Shown: piece by piece, positions 19,311 through 28,586 of the stretch
How the letters are laid out: each line of letters opens with the position of its first letter
How positions within the stretch are numbered: position 1 is the stretch's first letter
Assembly: GCA_913063225.1 (NCBI GenBank)
Contig: CAJXYP010000005.1
Span: 1 to 64,000 of the forward strand
Direction: 5' to 3'
Length of the DNA stretch: 64,000 nucleotides
Source: an uncultured Cellvibrionales bacterium
GTDB lineage: Bacteria > Pseudomonadota > Gammaproteobacteria > Pseudomonadales > GM7GCV1
The notes under the pieces: generated by a model
Database searches by the model: none
Seen by the model: only the letters and a program-made list of their open reading frames with translations
Told to the model about the DNA's origin: nothing
Translations under genes and position numbers: made by a program

Positions 19311-21362
19311 ATGAAATCGAAAATCGAAACAGCAAGTCTTAGTTGGGATGCGAATGGGGTTCCACTGAGTCTTCGTTTCGACGACCCCTACTTTTCTCGT
19401 GATAATGGCCTTGAGGAAAGTACCCAAGTTTTTCTAGAGACCAACCTTTTGGCAGAGCGGTTTGCGGCACTAGGCGAGCATGAAAGCTTTGTTGTGGCAG
19501 AAACAGGCTTTGGTACGGGGCTTAACTTTCTGCTGACCTGGCGTTGTTTTAACGAGTACGCACCAGACACCGCCAGGCTTATCTATATCAGCATAGAAGG
19601 CTATCCCTTAAGGCCTACTGATCTGCATAAATGCCTAGAGCAGTGGCCTGAACTCAAGGGATTAAGCACTGAGCTCGAAAATCACTACCCCGCTCTAGTT
19701 CCAGGCCACCATTGGCGTTTATTTTCCGGGCGTATAGGGCTACATCTGATTTTTGATCAAATAGAGCCCGCTCTGCAGTCGCTTCACCCCAAAATAACTC
19801 ATCACAACTTCGAGCAAGAACTGCCCAGTGTTGACAGCTGGTTTCTGGACGGTTTTGCGCCGGCTAAGAACCCGGATATGTGGCAGGACAGCATTTATCC
19901 TTCAATCGCACGGCTTAGTAAGGCCGGAACCACGCTATCCAGCTTTACCGCTGCGGGAGCAGTGCGACGCAACCTGCAAGATTGGGGTTTTAAGGTCGAG
20001 AAGATCCCCGGCTTTCGCGGAAAGCGGGAAATGATCAACTGCGAGTTTGATGTCGATTGGCAGCCGACCAAAGATCAAATCCGGGCCCATGCGACTAAAC
20101 ACGCACAAACCTGGCATTTACCTGACAAGAATGTATCTAAACCCAAGGCAGTCAGCATTCTTGGTGCAGGTATCGCCGGGCTCAGTCTGGCTAGATCACT
20201 GGCGCAGCGCGGTATTTCGGTAACTATCTATGATCGACACGCAAACCCGCTAGAAGGCACATCCGGTAACCCTCAGGTGGCTATATTTGGGCGACTTTCG
20301 CCCGATAGCGGAGACTTGGAAGACTTTGTTTTACAGTCCCTCGCGTACTCTGCCGATTTTTATAAGCCCTTTTGGCAATCGAGCTGTGGCAACAACAGCG
20401 GATTGCTGCAGTTAGCACGCAATCCCAGCGAACAGGAAAAGATGCAGCGACTTGTGAAACTGCTACCCGTCGATAATGGACTTGTTGAATACGTAAAAGC
20501 CGAGCAAAGCCTTAAATTCTCGGGACTGCAGTTGGATTCAGATGGACTCTGGTTTGGTAAATCCGGCTGGATATCTCCACCAAAGCTGGCCAAAGAGATC
20601 CTTAGTCACGAATTGATTCAATTCAAAGGCGGATTAGACTTAGATCCAAGCTTTAAAACGGATCACTGGCTGCTAAAAGACCGCCAAGGCAAGCTTGTCG
20701 AGCGGTGTGAAATCCTTGTGATATGCAGCGGTGCCGAAGTGCTAGAGAGCTCCAATTTCGATTGGTTGCCAATCAAACCGGTGGCGGGTCAAGTTAACCT
20801 CGTTACGGTATCCAAAACTACGCAGCCTTTAACCACAGTTATCAGTAAAAGCACCTCTATATGCCCCGCAAATGAAGGCGAACACTGTTTGGGTGGCAGC
20901 TATAGACTGGGTGAAACTGCATTGGATATCCGAAAAAAGGATACTGAAGATAACTTAAATAAAATCAAAGATATGCTAAATTTTCCTAATGCGAAAAGTG
21001 AAGATAACAAGGGGCTAAACCAACCCGCTACCTTTACTGAAGAGCCCGCCAGAACCGGCGTTCGGGCTACTACTCCGGACTACATACCCATCTGTGGTGC
21101 CGCTCCTGATCTAGACCAGCTAAATCGCGATTTTGAGCCCCTAAGACGCGATGCAAAAACCCCCATAAACAGGGTTGCTCCCGCGCAAAAAGGTCTATAT
21201 CTAAATGTTGGGTATGGTTCACGCGGTTATGCCTACGCTCCGCAATGCGCGGAACACCTTGCCTCTATCATCTGCGGCGATAGTTCGCCGCTGCCAAATC
21301 ATCTGCAGCGAGCAGTTCACCCTGCCCGCTTCCCGATACGGAATATTATTCGCGGAAAATAA
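19311..21362 (+). CDS. mnmC: Bifunctional tRNA-modifying enzyme MnmC
   Basis: MnmC converts the cmnm5 side chain at the tRNA wobble uridine to mnm5 in two steps. The N-terminal methyltransferase (about 1-250) has ETGFGTGLNF and DGFAPAKNP-MW; the C-terminal FAD oxidoreductase (about 275-683) has the dinucleotide motif LGAGIAGLSLA and NVGYGSRGYAYAP near its end. The domains are fused as in E. coli. The start ATG fits MKSKIETASLSWDANG. Its stop is one base from the stop of the convergent next gene. Confidence 0.95.
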   Translation: MKSKIETASLSWDANGVPLSLRFDDPYFSRDNGLEESTQVFLETNLLAERFAALGEHESFVVAETGFGTGLNFLLTWRCFNEYAPDTARLIYISIEGYPLRPTDLHKCLEQWPELKGLSTELENHYPALVPGHHWRLFSGRIGLHLIFDQIEPALQSLHPKITHHNFEQELPSVDSWFLDGFAPAKNPDMWQDSIYPSIARLSKAGTTLSSFTAAGAVRRNLQDWGFKVEKIPGFRGKREMINCEFDVDWQPTKDQIRAHATKHAQTWHLPDKNVSKPKAVSILGAGIAGLSLARSLAQRGISVTIYDRHANPLEGTSGNPQVAIFGRLSPDSGDLEDFVLQSLAYSADFYKPFWQSSCGNNSGLLQLARNPSEQEKMQRLVKLLPVDNGLVEYVKAEQSLKFSGLQLDSDGLWFGKSGWISPPKLAKEILSHELIQFKGGLDLDPSFKTDHWLLKDRQGKLVERCEILVICSGAEVLESSNFDWLPIKPVAGQVNLVTVSKTTQPLTTVISKSTSICPANEGEHCLGGSYRLGETALDIRKKDTEDNLNKIKDMLNFPNAKSEDNKGLNQPATFTEEPARTGVRATTPDYIPICGAAPDLDQLNRDFEPLRRDAKTPINRVAPAQKGLYLNVGYGSRGYAYAPQCAEHLASIICGDSSPLPNHLQRAVHPARFPIRNIIRGK

Positions 21363-21363
21363 T

Positions 21364-21927
21364 CTAAAGTTGGAGCATCTCGGTACGAGTGCCCCAACCT
21401 TGGTAGCGCAGTGCTTCCGCGTCACAGCGCTGCAGAGTAAGGGTTCGCGCCTGATTTTCGTTGTATGGACCACCTGCAGGGCCGCCCAACCAGCTAGTAG
21501 GGCCGGCTGTGAGGCACAGCTCGGGATGCAGGGTTGGGCCAAAATGACCGTTTTCTTTAAGTTTGAAGCTCTGTTCTTCTATATCGGCGCACCCGGTAAG
21601 AGTAATGGTGTCGCCAGGCTCAGCGCCGTCGAGCTGCGCGCACAGGTCCACTGACACAATACGTATTTTGCCCCTAGCGATATCGTCCGAATGCATCAGC
21701 TGATCAGCGGTTAGATCGCCTTGATAGCTATAACAGGTGTGAACCTGAAGGGGGCCGCGCAGCTGCATACCCTGGGGTGGCCCGTTAACGTCTATGCAGT
21801 AGTTGTTCAAAATGGCGTCGATGGGATCCAATAGATAGAGCTCCACATCCTCGGCCGTGGACTGAACCGATAATGTAGAGACAGCTAGTGCTGAAAAAGC
21901 CAACCAGAACGCTCTAATAAGACTCAT
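21364..21927 (-). CDS. Exported ricin-type lectin-like protein
   Basis: A 187-residue secreted protein. The ATG at 21927 follows GGAG by 8 bases and starts a signal peptide (MSLIRAFWLAFSALAVSTLS); an upstream in-frame codon at 21951 has no such site. The mature part has evenly spaced cysteines and QLRGP-QVHTC, LCLTAGPTSW and LQRCD segments that resemble QxW/ricin-B trefoil repeats. This is resemblance rather than a sure match. No catalytic motif is seen. It may be a carbohydrate-binding or structural protein. Confidence 0.55.
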   Translation of the reverse strand: MSLIRAFWLAFSALAVSTLSVQSTAEDVELYLLDPIDAILNNYCIDVNGPPQGMQLRGPLQVHTCYSYQGDLTADQLMHSDDIARGKIRIVSVDLCAQLDGAEPGDTITLTGCADIEEQSFKLKENGHFGPTLHPELCLTAGPTSWLGGPAGGPYNENQARTLTLQRCDAEALRYQGWGTRTEMLQL

Positions 21928-22203
21928 GTAATTTCTCCGAAAATTTAGCAAGTGTTTGATAGGTATGCTTTTCAGCGAGACGAAACCATCCAGGAAAAAG
22001 TACTACCGCGCCGCTCTCCCTAAGCAATCGATCGGCACAAATACTAACCAAATCCTAATAAAAACACCCGATATAGTTTTCTATCTATGCAATAAAAACA
22101 AGGGCATACAAGCGGACAGGTCGGTGTGATGAAGTTATCATGTACACCGAATTGTAGGATACGCCTTTTGATAACTAAGCAGATGCCGACTAAGCCCTTT
22201 TAT

Positions 22204-22947
22204 ATGAATCGCTGCCTTATTGGGCTCATAAGTCTATTTTTTCTTGGCTGCGCAGATGCCGTAACTCCCCTCGAATACGAACTAGTTAATACCTATAACC
22301 ATAATCCAGGTAACTGGACGCAGGGGCTTACCTTTTACCAAGGCAATCTCTACGAAGGTACGGGTATGACCGGGGATTCTCGATTAATCCGTTACCGAAG
22401 TGATTTTGAGACTCCTGGATATACGCGGGCTATGGCCAATAGGTATTTTGGCGAGGGTATCTCTATCCACCAAAACACCCTTTATCAACTTACTTGGAAA
22501 TCAGGCACTGCTTTTGCCTATGACCCAAACGATTTGTCGCGACGAGGTGAATTTTCTTACGAAGGTGAAGGCTGGGGCATCACCTCAGACGGTGAGCGTA
22601 TGTGGATATCCAATGGCAGCAGCAATCTGGTTCAAATATCGACATCTGGAGAAATCCTGAATCACTTACCCATAACGCTAGAGGGTAAACCACTAAATGC
22701 TCTAAATGAGCTTGAATGGATAGATGGCACTATTTACGCAAACCGTTGGTACGACAACAATATTTATCTTATCGACCCTGACAATGGTGAGGTAACTAAC
22801 TATATAGACCTTGACGAACTGTCGTTACCTCATCAGTCGGATCGAAATAAAGTCCTTAACGGTATTGCTTGGAACCCTGACCGGCAGACGCTTTGGGTAA
22901 CCGGGAAGTACTGGGATGAAATGTACGAGCTAAAGCTAACCCACTAG
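22204..22947 (+). CDS. Glutaminyl-peptide cyclotransferase, lipoprotein
   Basis: A beta-propeller of the bacterial/plant-type glutamine cyclotransferase family, which forms N-terminal pyroglutamate. Family marks are WTQGLTFY, GEGISI, GEGWGITSDG, LNELEW and NGIAW near the end. The start is uncertain: MNRCLIGLISLFFLGC from 22204 gives a lipoprotein signal with the cysteine at the lipobox, while in-frame ATGs at 22126 and 22183 give longer, less natural N-termini. No strong ribosome site decides it. The target peptides are unknown. Confidence 0.8.
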   Translation: MNRCLIGLISLFFLGCADAVTPLEYELVNTYNHNPGNWTQGLTFYQGNLYEGTGMTGDSRLIRYRSDFETPGYTRAMANRYFGEGISIHQNTLYQLTWKSGTAFAYDPNDLSRRGEFSYEGEGWGITSDGERMWISNGSSNLVQISTSGEILNHLPITLEGKPLNALNELEWIDGTIYANRWYDNNIYLIDPDNGEVTNYIDLDELSLPHQSDRNKVLNGIAWNPDRQTLWVTGKYWDEMYELKLTH

Positions 22948-22954
22948 GCTATCC

Positions 22955-22976
22955 ATCTAGATATCTAGATATCTAG
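22955..22976. repeat. Palindromic ATCTAGAT microrepeat
   Basis: ATCTAGAT is repeated in tandem with an 8-base period (2.75 copies), each unit being its own reverse complement. It spans the convergent 3' ends of the cyclotransferase and rluB and includes the rluB stop. No T-tract follows, so a terminator role is doubtful. Confidence 0.6.
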
Positions 22977-23842
22977 CTTTCAGATTTCTTGGCTTTTGGT
23001 GCTCTTGAAATTTTTGGTGCTTTGGGCGTAACCACCTTAATCAGTGATTTAATCTGAGCATCAGTACAATCATCAGCTCGACCTCGAATAGTTTTAGAGG
23101 GTAATAGGATGGGGCCAAAACGCACTCGTTTTAAGCGACTCACCTGAACATCCTGAGATTCCCAAAGGCGCCGCACTTCACGGTTTCTGCCTTCCATCAG
23201 CGTTACAGTAATCCATCGGTTACTGCTGTCGATTTCTTCATCCAAAGTAATATCAGTGAAGCGCGCCACACCGTCTTCAAGCTCAACGCCCTTTATCAGA
23301 CGATCAATCATAGACTGGTCGACCTTACCGAAGATTCGCACTCGATATTCACGGTCAATTTCTGAAGAAGGGTGCATTAGCTTATTGGCTAAATCTCCAT
23401 CCGTGGTAAGCAACATCAAGCCGGTAGTATTTATATCTAACCGCCCTACCGCTACCCATCGGCCGTTAAGCACTTTGGGTAAAGAATCAAAGATGGTTTT
23501 GCGCCCTTCAGGGTCTTTGCGAGTACAAACCTCACCCTCGGGCTTGTTGTACATAATTACGCGCGGCGGTTCCTTTGATGAGGCCGTCGTGACCACGATA
23601 TTGCGCCCATCCATTTGAATTTTCTCGTGGCCGCTAACCCGATCTCCCAACTTGGCTGGTGTGCCATCTACCGTGACCCGGCCTTCGTTGATAACGGTTT
23701 CTAGCCCACGACGCGAACCCATACCTGCACGAGCCAATACTTTCTGTAGTTTTTCGGTAGTGTCAGTTTCCTGTTGTTCAGGAGTTCTCGGGGTATGCTT
23801 ATTAGGCCGACGGACTGGTTTACGCCAAACTTTGTCATTCAT
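22973..23842 (-). CDS. rluB: 23S rRNA pseudouridine synthase RluB
   Basis: Forms pseudouridine at position 2605 (E. coli numbering) of 23S rRNA. It has an S4 RNA-binding domain (about 30-75, [14 protein letters not shown]) and the catalytic [10 protein letters not shown] with the nucleophilic aspartate. The C-terminus is basic and low in complexity ([14 protein letters not shown]). It overlaps the end of folA by 4 bases (ATGA), closing the yciO-scpA-scpB-folA-rluB set. Confidence 0.93.
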   Translation of the reverse strand: MNDKVWRKPVRRPNKHTPRTPEQQETDTTEKLQKVLARAGMGSRRGLETVINEGRVTVDGTPAKLGDRVSGHEKIQMDGRNIVVTTASSKEPPRVIMYNKPEGEVCTRKDPEGRKTIFDSLPKVLNGRWVAVGRLDINTTGLMLLTTDGDLANKLMHPSSEIDREYRVRIFGKVDQSMIDRLIKGVELEDGVARFTDITLDEEIDSSNRWITVTLMEGRNREVRRLWESQDVQVSRLKRVRFGPILLPSKTIRGRADDCTDAQIKSLIKVVTPKAPKISRAPKAKKSES

Positions 23843-24363
23843 ACGCTTTTCATTCCTGCAGACTTTTTATCAGCTACCGGCACTTGAGCCGTTTCCGGCA
23901 GCCAAATTTCATAGCTGTAATTAATATTAGATTGGAATTCTTGTGAAAAAACCCGAGAGAATTTACTGGGTATTTCAGGGAAAGAGATATCGCCTTCAAC
24001 TTCTTTGTGAATGCGAGTTAGGTGTAAAACTTCGGCTTTATCAATTAGCTCGCAGTAGATCTGCCCACCACCTGCAACAAAGGCATGATCAGTAAGCTCT
24101 GAGAGCGCCTCAAGGGCCGAATCTATGGAGTTAAACACCGATACGTCTGGATCATTCGATTGGTAGCCATTCGCGGAAATAACCGCAAATTTGCGATTGG
24201 GGAGCTTGCCCATGCTTTCAAAGGTTTTTCTGCCCACTATCAGCCATGAATTAAAGGTCAGGGCCTTAAAAAGTAACTGTTCGCCATTGGCGCGCCAGGG
24301 AATATCTAGGCCATTGCCAATTAGGTCGTTTTCAGACCGGGCAGCTATTAAAGAAAGTTTCAT
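23839..24363 (-). CDS. folA: Dihydrofolate reductase, DfrA1-like
   Basis: DHFR reduces dihydrofolate with NADPH. The 174-residue sequence is much closer to the mobile trimethoprim-resistance DfrA1/DfrA5 group, as I remember them, than to E. coli FolA: it shares [23 protein letters not shown] and SNINYSY. The active-site acid is Glu (E28, equivalent to E. coli Asp27), and the next residue is Gln (Q29), as in DfrA1. About 18 extra C-terminal residues ([12 protein letters not shown]...) follow the usual end. It is clearly chromosomal, overlapping scpB by one base and rluB by four. No attC site or integrase is present. Trimethoprim insensitivity is an inference. Confidence 0.92.
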   Translation of the reverse strand: MKLSLIAARSENDLIGNGLDIPWRANGEQLLFKALTFNSWLIVGRKTFESMGKLPNRKFAVISANGYQSNDPDVSVFNSIDSALEALSELTDHAFVAGGGQIYCELIDKAEVLHLTRIHKEVEGDISFPEIPSKFSRVFSQEFQSNINYSYEIWLPETAQVPVADKKSAGMKSV

Positions 24364-25181
24364 CAGTGGACTGACTCATCCTTGGGTGGCTCTTCATCAG
24401 ATTCGGGTTCTGATTTAAAGTCTTCAGTAGGCTCTTCATAGGATTGAGGAATCTCATCCATTTCTTCTTCAGCGCGGTCTTCTGGCAATTCATCAGAAGA
24501 GTCAGACTCTTCATTTGATTCTGCTTCCGACCTTGCTTCCGGTCCTGTCAGGGCACCGGCCTCGCGTTCGGCGTCTTCTACTGCAGCAAGTTTTTCCAGT
24601 TCTGCTTGCTCGTGCTCTACTTCTAGTGCGAGTTCGGGGTTTATATCCGCTAGATCTTTAATCTCACTAAGCGGCGGTAAATCTCCGAGACGAGTTAGAT
24701 TGAAGTAGTCAAGGAACAGACGTGTAGTGGCATACAAGGCTGGCTTGCCCGGTACGTCTCTGTGGCCTACTACCCGCACCCATTCACGCTCCAGTAAGGA
24801 TCTAACGATATTTGAACTTACCGCAACACCACGAATCTGCTCGATATCGCCACGAGTAATGGGTTGGCGATAAGCAATAATGGAAAGCGTCTCTAAAAGA
24901 GCTCTCGAATATTTTGGCGGTTTCTCGTCCCATAACCTGGAAACCCAGGGTGCCATATCTTCACGTACTTGCAGGCGATATCCACTAGCCACTCTTTTCA
25001 GCTCATAGCCTTTATCGGCGCATTCAGTATCCAGGTCTTCTAGAGTTGCCTTGACTTCATCGCGGGCAGGACGCACTTCTTCATCACCGAAAAGATGAAG
25101 CAACTGATCTATAGACAAAGGCCGGCCTGCCACAAGCAGCGCACCCTCAACAACTTTTTTCACTAAATCCATATCGGACAT
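24363..25181 (-). CDS. scpB: Segregation and condensation protein ScpB
   Basis: ScpB is the winged-helix KITE subunit that binds ScpA in the Smc condensin complex. The conserved core is at residues 1-185 ([43 protein letters not shown]). The final ~80 residues are an acidic, Glu/Ser/Pro-rich tail not needed for the fold. It overlaps folA by 1 base. The matching smc gene lies at 53.5-57.0 kb, so the complex is complete in this window. Confidence 0.94.
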   Translation of the reverse strand: MSDMDLVKKVVEGALLVAGRPLSIDQLLHLFGDEEVRPARDEVKATLEDLDTECADKGYELKRVASGYRLQVREDMAPWVSRLWDEKPPKYSRALLETLSIIAYRQPITRGDIEQIRGVAVSSNIVRSLLEREWVRVVGHRDVPGKPALYATTRLFLDYFNLTRLGDLPPLSEIKDLADINPELALEVEHEQAELEKLAAVEDAEREAGALTGPEARSEAESNEESDSSDELPEDRAEEEMDEIPQSYEEPTEDFKSEPESDEEPPKDESVH

Positions 25182-25220
25182 ATCAGGATTCTCTGAACTC
25201 TCTATTTTTTCTCAATTGGA

Positions 25221-26051
25221 TCAACCCTCACGAGCTTTTATGTGAATCATCCCAAAGGGTTCGCCCTGAGTGATTTCTATCAGGGACTCCTTAATGAGCT
25301 CCAGTATCGCCAAAAACGTAACCGCAACACCCAGTCGACCCTCTTCTGCTGTAAACAGTGACACAAAGTCGACAATCTTACCGCCTTGTATTTGATCCAA
25401 GACCATTGCCATGCGTTCTCTGGTAGATAGCGGCTCCTGGCTTATCTGGTGGCTGCGGTACATGTTGGCGCGATGCATAACCTCACTAAAAGCCAGTAAC
25501 AACTCACGCAGATCTACTTCCGGGTGAGGAATCTTCTTAGGCATATCCGGCAGAGATATTTCCGCGGGAAATACATCCCTGCCTTGACGGGGCATCTGGT
25601 CAATATCTTCAGCAGCGTCTTTAAAACGCTCGTACTCCTGAAGCCGCCGGATCAACTGTGCACGTGGATCTGCTTCTTCGTCTTCTTCCTCTGTATGACG
25701 AGGCAACAACATTCGGGATTTTATCTCTGCCAGCAAAGCTGCCATTACCAAATACTCAGCCGCCAATTCAAAACGCATGGATTCCATGGTTTCGATGTAC
25801 TGGATATATTGGGTAGTTATCTCACTAACATTGATTTCGAGAATATCCAGGTTTTGACGCCGGATAAAATACAGCAGCAAATCCAAAGGACCTTCAAAAG
25901 ACTCTAGAAACACCTCAAGTGCATCTGGCGGGATATATAGATCTTTTGGTATTTCAGTGACCGCTTCGCCCTGCACTACCGCAAAAGGCATCTCACCCTG
26001 CTGTGGTGATTTACGATTTGTTGCTGGAGATGGCTGTGGCTCTTCGGTCAT
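25221..26051 (-). CDS. scpA: Segregation and condensation protein ScpA
   Basis: ScpA is the kleisin that bridges the Smc heads. The core has FEGPLDLLLYFIRRQNLDILEI and AAEYLVMAALLAEIKSRMLLP at the N-terminus, and a C-terminal winged helix. I start it at the ATG 26051, seven bases after yciO (MTEEPQPSPATN); a longer frame reaching 26132 would overlap yciO and adds a poorly conserved N-terminus. The 276-residue length is typical. The next gene is scpB after 39 bases. Confidence 0.92.
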   Translation of the reverse strand: MTEEPQPSPATNRKSPQQGEMPFAVVQGEAVTEIPKDLYIPPDALEVFLESFEGPLDLLLYFIRRQNLDILEINVSEITTQYIQYIETMESMRFELAAEYLVMAALLAEIKSRMLLPRHTEEEDEEADPRAQLIRRLQEYERFKDAAEDIDQMPRQGRDVFPAEISLPDMPKKIPHPEVDLRELLLAFSEVMHRANMYRSHQISQEPLSTRERMAMVLDQIQGGKIVDFVSLFTAEEGRLGVAVTFLAILELIKESLIEITQGEPFGMIHIKAREG

Positions 26052-26058
26052 GCTGGAA

Positions 26059-26685
26059 TTATACGGCAGCGAAGTCAGAAAAATCGCCCTTTCCTTGACG
26101 AATAAGCTGAGGGACGGCATCAGACAAATCAATTACCGTAGTTTCCTCTATACCTGCGTATCCACCATCGATAATCAGATCAACCTGCTGCTCAAGTATT
26201 TCACGGATTTCCCAAGGCTCACCCATTGGAAGTTCGTCCCCTGGCATCAGCAATGTACTTGAAACCATTGGCTCTCCTAAGTCCGCCAATAGATCCCAAA
26301 GGATCGGGTTTTGCGGCACGCGCATTCCAATTTGTTTTCGTTTACCTGAGTGAAGGCGTCGCGGAACCTCTTTTGTCGCTTCTAGGATAAAAGTAAAGGG
26401 CCCTGGTGTGTGCGCCTTAAGCTGTCGAAACACCACATTGTTTACCCGCGCATAGGTCCCGAGCTCGGATAGATCCCGGCAAACCAAGGTAAAAAGATGT
26501 TTTTCATCGAGCTGTCGGATTCGGCGTATGCGATCCAAAGCATCCTTGTCCCCGATATGGCAGCCAATGGCATAGGCCGTATCCGTTGGGAATACCACAA
26601 CGCCACCCTGACGAATGATATCCGTTGCGCGGTTAATCAAGCGCTTCTGGGGGTTTTCAGGATGAATAGAGTAGTACTGGCTCAA
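26059..26685 (-). CDS. yciO: YciO family (YrdC/Sua5-like) protein
   Basis: A protein of the threonylcarbamoyl-AMP synthase superfamily, but of the YciO branch, whose role in tRNA t6A synthesis is not settled. The sequence matches E. coli YciO through SIHPENPQKRLIN, FPTDTAYAIGC, FTLVCRDLSELGTY and IGMRVPQNP. The TTG at 26685 gives the family N-terminus and 208 residues; an in-frame ATG at 26769 would add 28 hydrophobic residues not seen in YciO. Neither has a good ribosome site, so the start is uncertain. It heads the scpA-scpB-folA-rluB set. Confidence 0.85.
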   Translation of the reverse strand: MSQYYSIHPENPQKRLINRATDIIRQGGVVVFPTDTAYAIGCHIGDKDALDRIRRIRQLDEKHLFTLVCRDLSELGTYARVNNVVFRQLKAHTPGPFTFILEATKEVPRRLHSGKRKQIGMRVPQNPILWDLLADLGEPMVSSTLLMPGDELPMGEPWEIREILEQQVDLIIDGGYAGIEETTVIDLSDAVPQLIRQGKGDFSDFAAV

Positions 26686-26848
26686 AGTAGAATTGATCAG
26701 AATTAGAAGCGGCGGATTATACCGACACGGAGACGAAAATATCTTTTTAAAAAGAGTCAGGCTATTCATCGATTAAATACAAACTAGCTCTGACACCGCC
26801 GTAAAAAATCCCTAAAATAGCTCGCCTTCCAATTTAGAAACTCCAGTA

Positions 26849-27547
26849 ATGACCGAAGACGCACCTAAGCGCGAAAACCTACTGCTGAACCTACTGTTCA
26901 ATATAGTGATTCCAACGCTGATATTGACCAAATTTAGTGGCGAGACTCAACTCGGGCCGAAGCTTGGCATCGTCGTTGCCCTGAGTTTTCCCATTTTCTA
27001 TGGCGCTAAAGATTACTTTCGCCTGCACAAGGTTAACTTCTTCTCGGCCTTGGGAGTCTTTAGTGTCTTAATGACCGGCGGTATGAGCCTGTTAGAAATT
27101 GATCCTAAGTACATCGCAATCAAAGAAGCAGCTATTCCTGCAATGTTTGGTATAGCGACACTTATATCATTAAAAACTAAATACCCTTTGGTTCGCGTAT
27201 TTCTTTTTAACGATATGGTTATGGAGACAGAGAAGATTCACACCGCATTGGAGCAGCGCGGTGCAGAACAAGCATTTGATCGCGCACTATTAGTCGCCTC
27301 AGGAATGCTTGCAGGATCATTTTTTCTATCCTCCGTCCTAAACTACATTCTTGCCCGGGTAATTTTGGTTTCACAGCCCGGCACAGAGACCTTTAACGCA
27401 GAACTGGGTAAAATGACCGCCCTTAGCTTTCCGGTTATTGCCCTACCGGCTATGCTGGTAATGATGGCCGCTTTGTTTTATCTGTTTCGGCAAATTAAGC
27501 TACTTACTCAACTCGATCTTGAAGACATTCTAAGAAATACCGACTAG
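26849..27547 (+). CDS. Polytopic membrane protein, VC0807/YciB-like
   Basis: A 232-residue protein with about six membrane helices (NLLFNIVIPTLILT near the start; AMLVMMAALFYLF near the end). The conserved-looking loop LKTKYPLVRVFLFNDMV and the position just before yciI suggest the VC0807/septation-protein-A (YciB-like) group. The identity is from context and general character, not from a diagnostic motif. It is divergent from yciO by 163 bases. Confidence 0.5.
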   Translation: MTEDAPKRENLLLNLLFNIVIPTLILTKFSGETQLGPKLGIVVALSFPIFYGAKDYFRLHKVNFFSALGVFSVLMTGGMSLLEIDPKYIAIKEAAIPAMFGIATLISLKTKYPLVRVFLFNDMVMETEKIHTALEQRGAEQAFDRALLVASGMLAGSFFLSSVLNYILARVILVSQPGTETFNAELGKMTALSFPVIALPAMLVMMAALFYLFRQIKLLTQLDLEDILRNTD

Positions 27548-27559
27548 GACCTTACTAAT

Positions 27560-27859
27560 ATGCTCTACGCGATTATCGCCGAAGACAAAACCGACAGCTT
27601 GGCCGAACGAATTGAAAATCGTCAGGAACACCGAGATCGTTTACAGGAATTACATGAGCAGGGTCGTTTAACCTTTGCTGGTCCCCACCCCGCTGTAGAC
27701 GCCGAAGACCCTGGTGAAGCTGGATTTTCCGGCAGTTTGGTACTCGCTGACTTTGCATCCCTTGAAGATGCAAATGCGTGGGCTCAAGCCGACATTTATT
27801 CAAAGACAGGCGTATATTCGAAAGTTACCGTTAAACCTTTAAAGAGGGTATTGCCATGA
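27560..27859 (+). CDS. yciI: YciI family protein
   Basis: A 99-residue alpha/beta (ferredoxin-like) protein of the YciI family, of uncertain function. It has the typical start MLYAIIAEDKTDS and HRDRLQELHEQGRLTFAGPHP with the conserved histidines, and ADIYSKTGVYSKVTVKP-K at the end. It follows the membrane protein by 12 bases and overlaps the SH3 gene by 4, so the three are an operon. Confidence 0.9.
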   Translation: MLYAIIAEDKTDSLAERIENRQEHRDRLQELHEQGRLTFAGPHPAVDAEDPGEAGFSGSLVLADFASLEDANAWAQADIYSKTGVYSKVTVKPLKRVLP

Positions 27860-28557
27860 CAAGCCTATTTAAGATCGTTGCTTCTGGAATTTACCTAAGC
27901 CTTCTATGTTTTCTATCGATTACCGCGGCCACAGTAGTTGCTCAAGATGATCTGCCACAGCTCTACGTATCGGATAGCTTTGAAGTGCCTGTGCGTAAAA
28001 CCGGTTGTAACAGTTGCATCATCGTTCACTACGGACTTCAGAGTGGAACTATGGTTTACGGTCTTGGTGAAACTATCGAAGATTGGACACTAATCCGCTC
28101 TCAGGGTGGTATCGAAGGATGGATGCCTAGTCGCTTTCTACTAGACCAACCTGTTGCCAGCGCTCGTTTAGAAATCGCTGAATCTGACGCCGCCCGTATC
28201 ACTACTGAGAACCTATTTCTGAACCAGCAGCTTGATGGGCTTCTGGAAGAGCTTCTTGTAATGGGCCTATCTGTTGAGACTTTGGAGTACGAAGGAGAAG
28301 AAGGTGGGGAATCCGTGCCCGTCATGTCTATCTCTGGAGATGTTATCGGATTGAATAGCCAGAATGACGAGCTGATTCGACGCAATCAATTTCTTCAGCA
28401 GGAAATCGATATTCTGACCGCTCGCAATGACCGTTTAGAAGATAGTTCTTGGAGAGCCTGGTTTATCTACGGTGCTGCAGCTGTGTTAGCGGGGACGTTA
28501 TTGAGCATTGTATTGCCAAAAATCATGCCTCGTCGAAAATACTCCGAATGGGGCTAG
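27856..28557 (+). CDS. TIGR04211-family SH3 membrane protein (YgiM-like)
   Basis: A signal peptide (1-29) leads to an SH3-like domain (about 32-98, with YVSDSFEVPVR, DWTLIRS and GWMPSRFL), a coiled coil (about 105-200), and a C-terminal membrane helix (about 205-225) with a short basic tail. This architecture is TIGR04211 (E. coli YgiM). The SH3 part should face the periplasm and perhaps bind the wall. It overlaps yciI by 4 bases. Confidence 0.85.
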   Translation: MTSLFKIVASGIYLSLLCFLSITAATVVAQDDLPQLYVSDSFEVPVRKTGCNSCIIVHYGLQSGTMVYGLGETIEDWTLIRSQGGIEGWMPSRFLLDQPVASARLEIAESDAARITTENLFLNQQLDGLLEELLVMGLSVETLEYEGEEGGESVPVMSISGDVIGLNSQNDELIRRNQFLQQEIDILTARNDRLEDSSWRAWFIYGAAAVLAGTLLSIVLPKIMPRRKYSEWG

Positions 28558-28586
28558 TTCATAGCGATTCCTCAGAGGCATAAACT

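Noticed and set aside
23839-24363. folA as an integron cassette
   Set aside because: No integrase or attC-like site is near it, and its 1- and 4-base overlaps with scpB and rluB show a stable operon position.
25524-25907. A 127-codon gene antisense to scpA
   Set aside because: It lies wholly within well-conserved scpA, has no recognisable domain and reads as the reverse frame of its codons.
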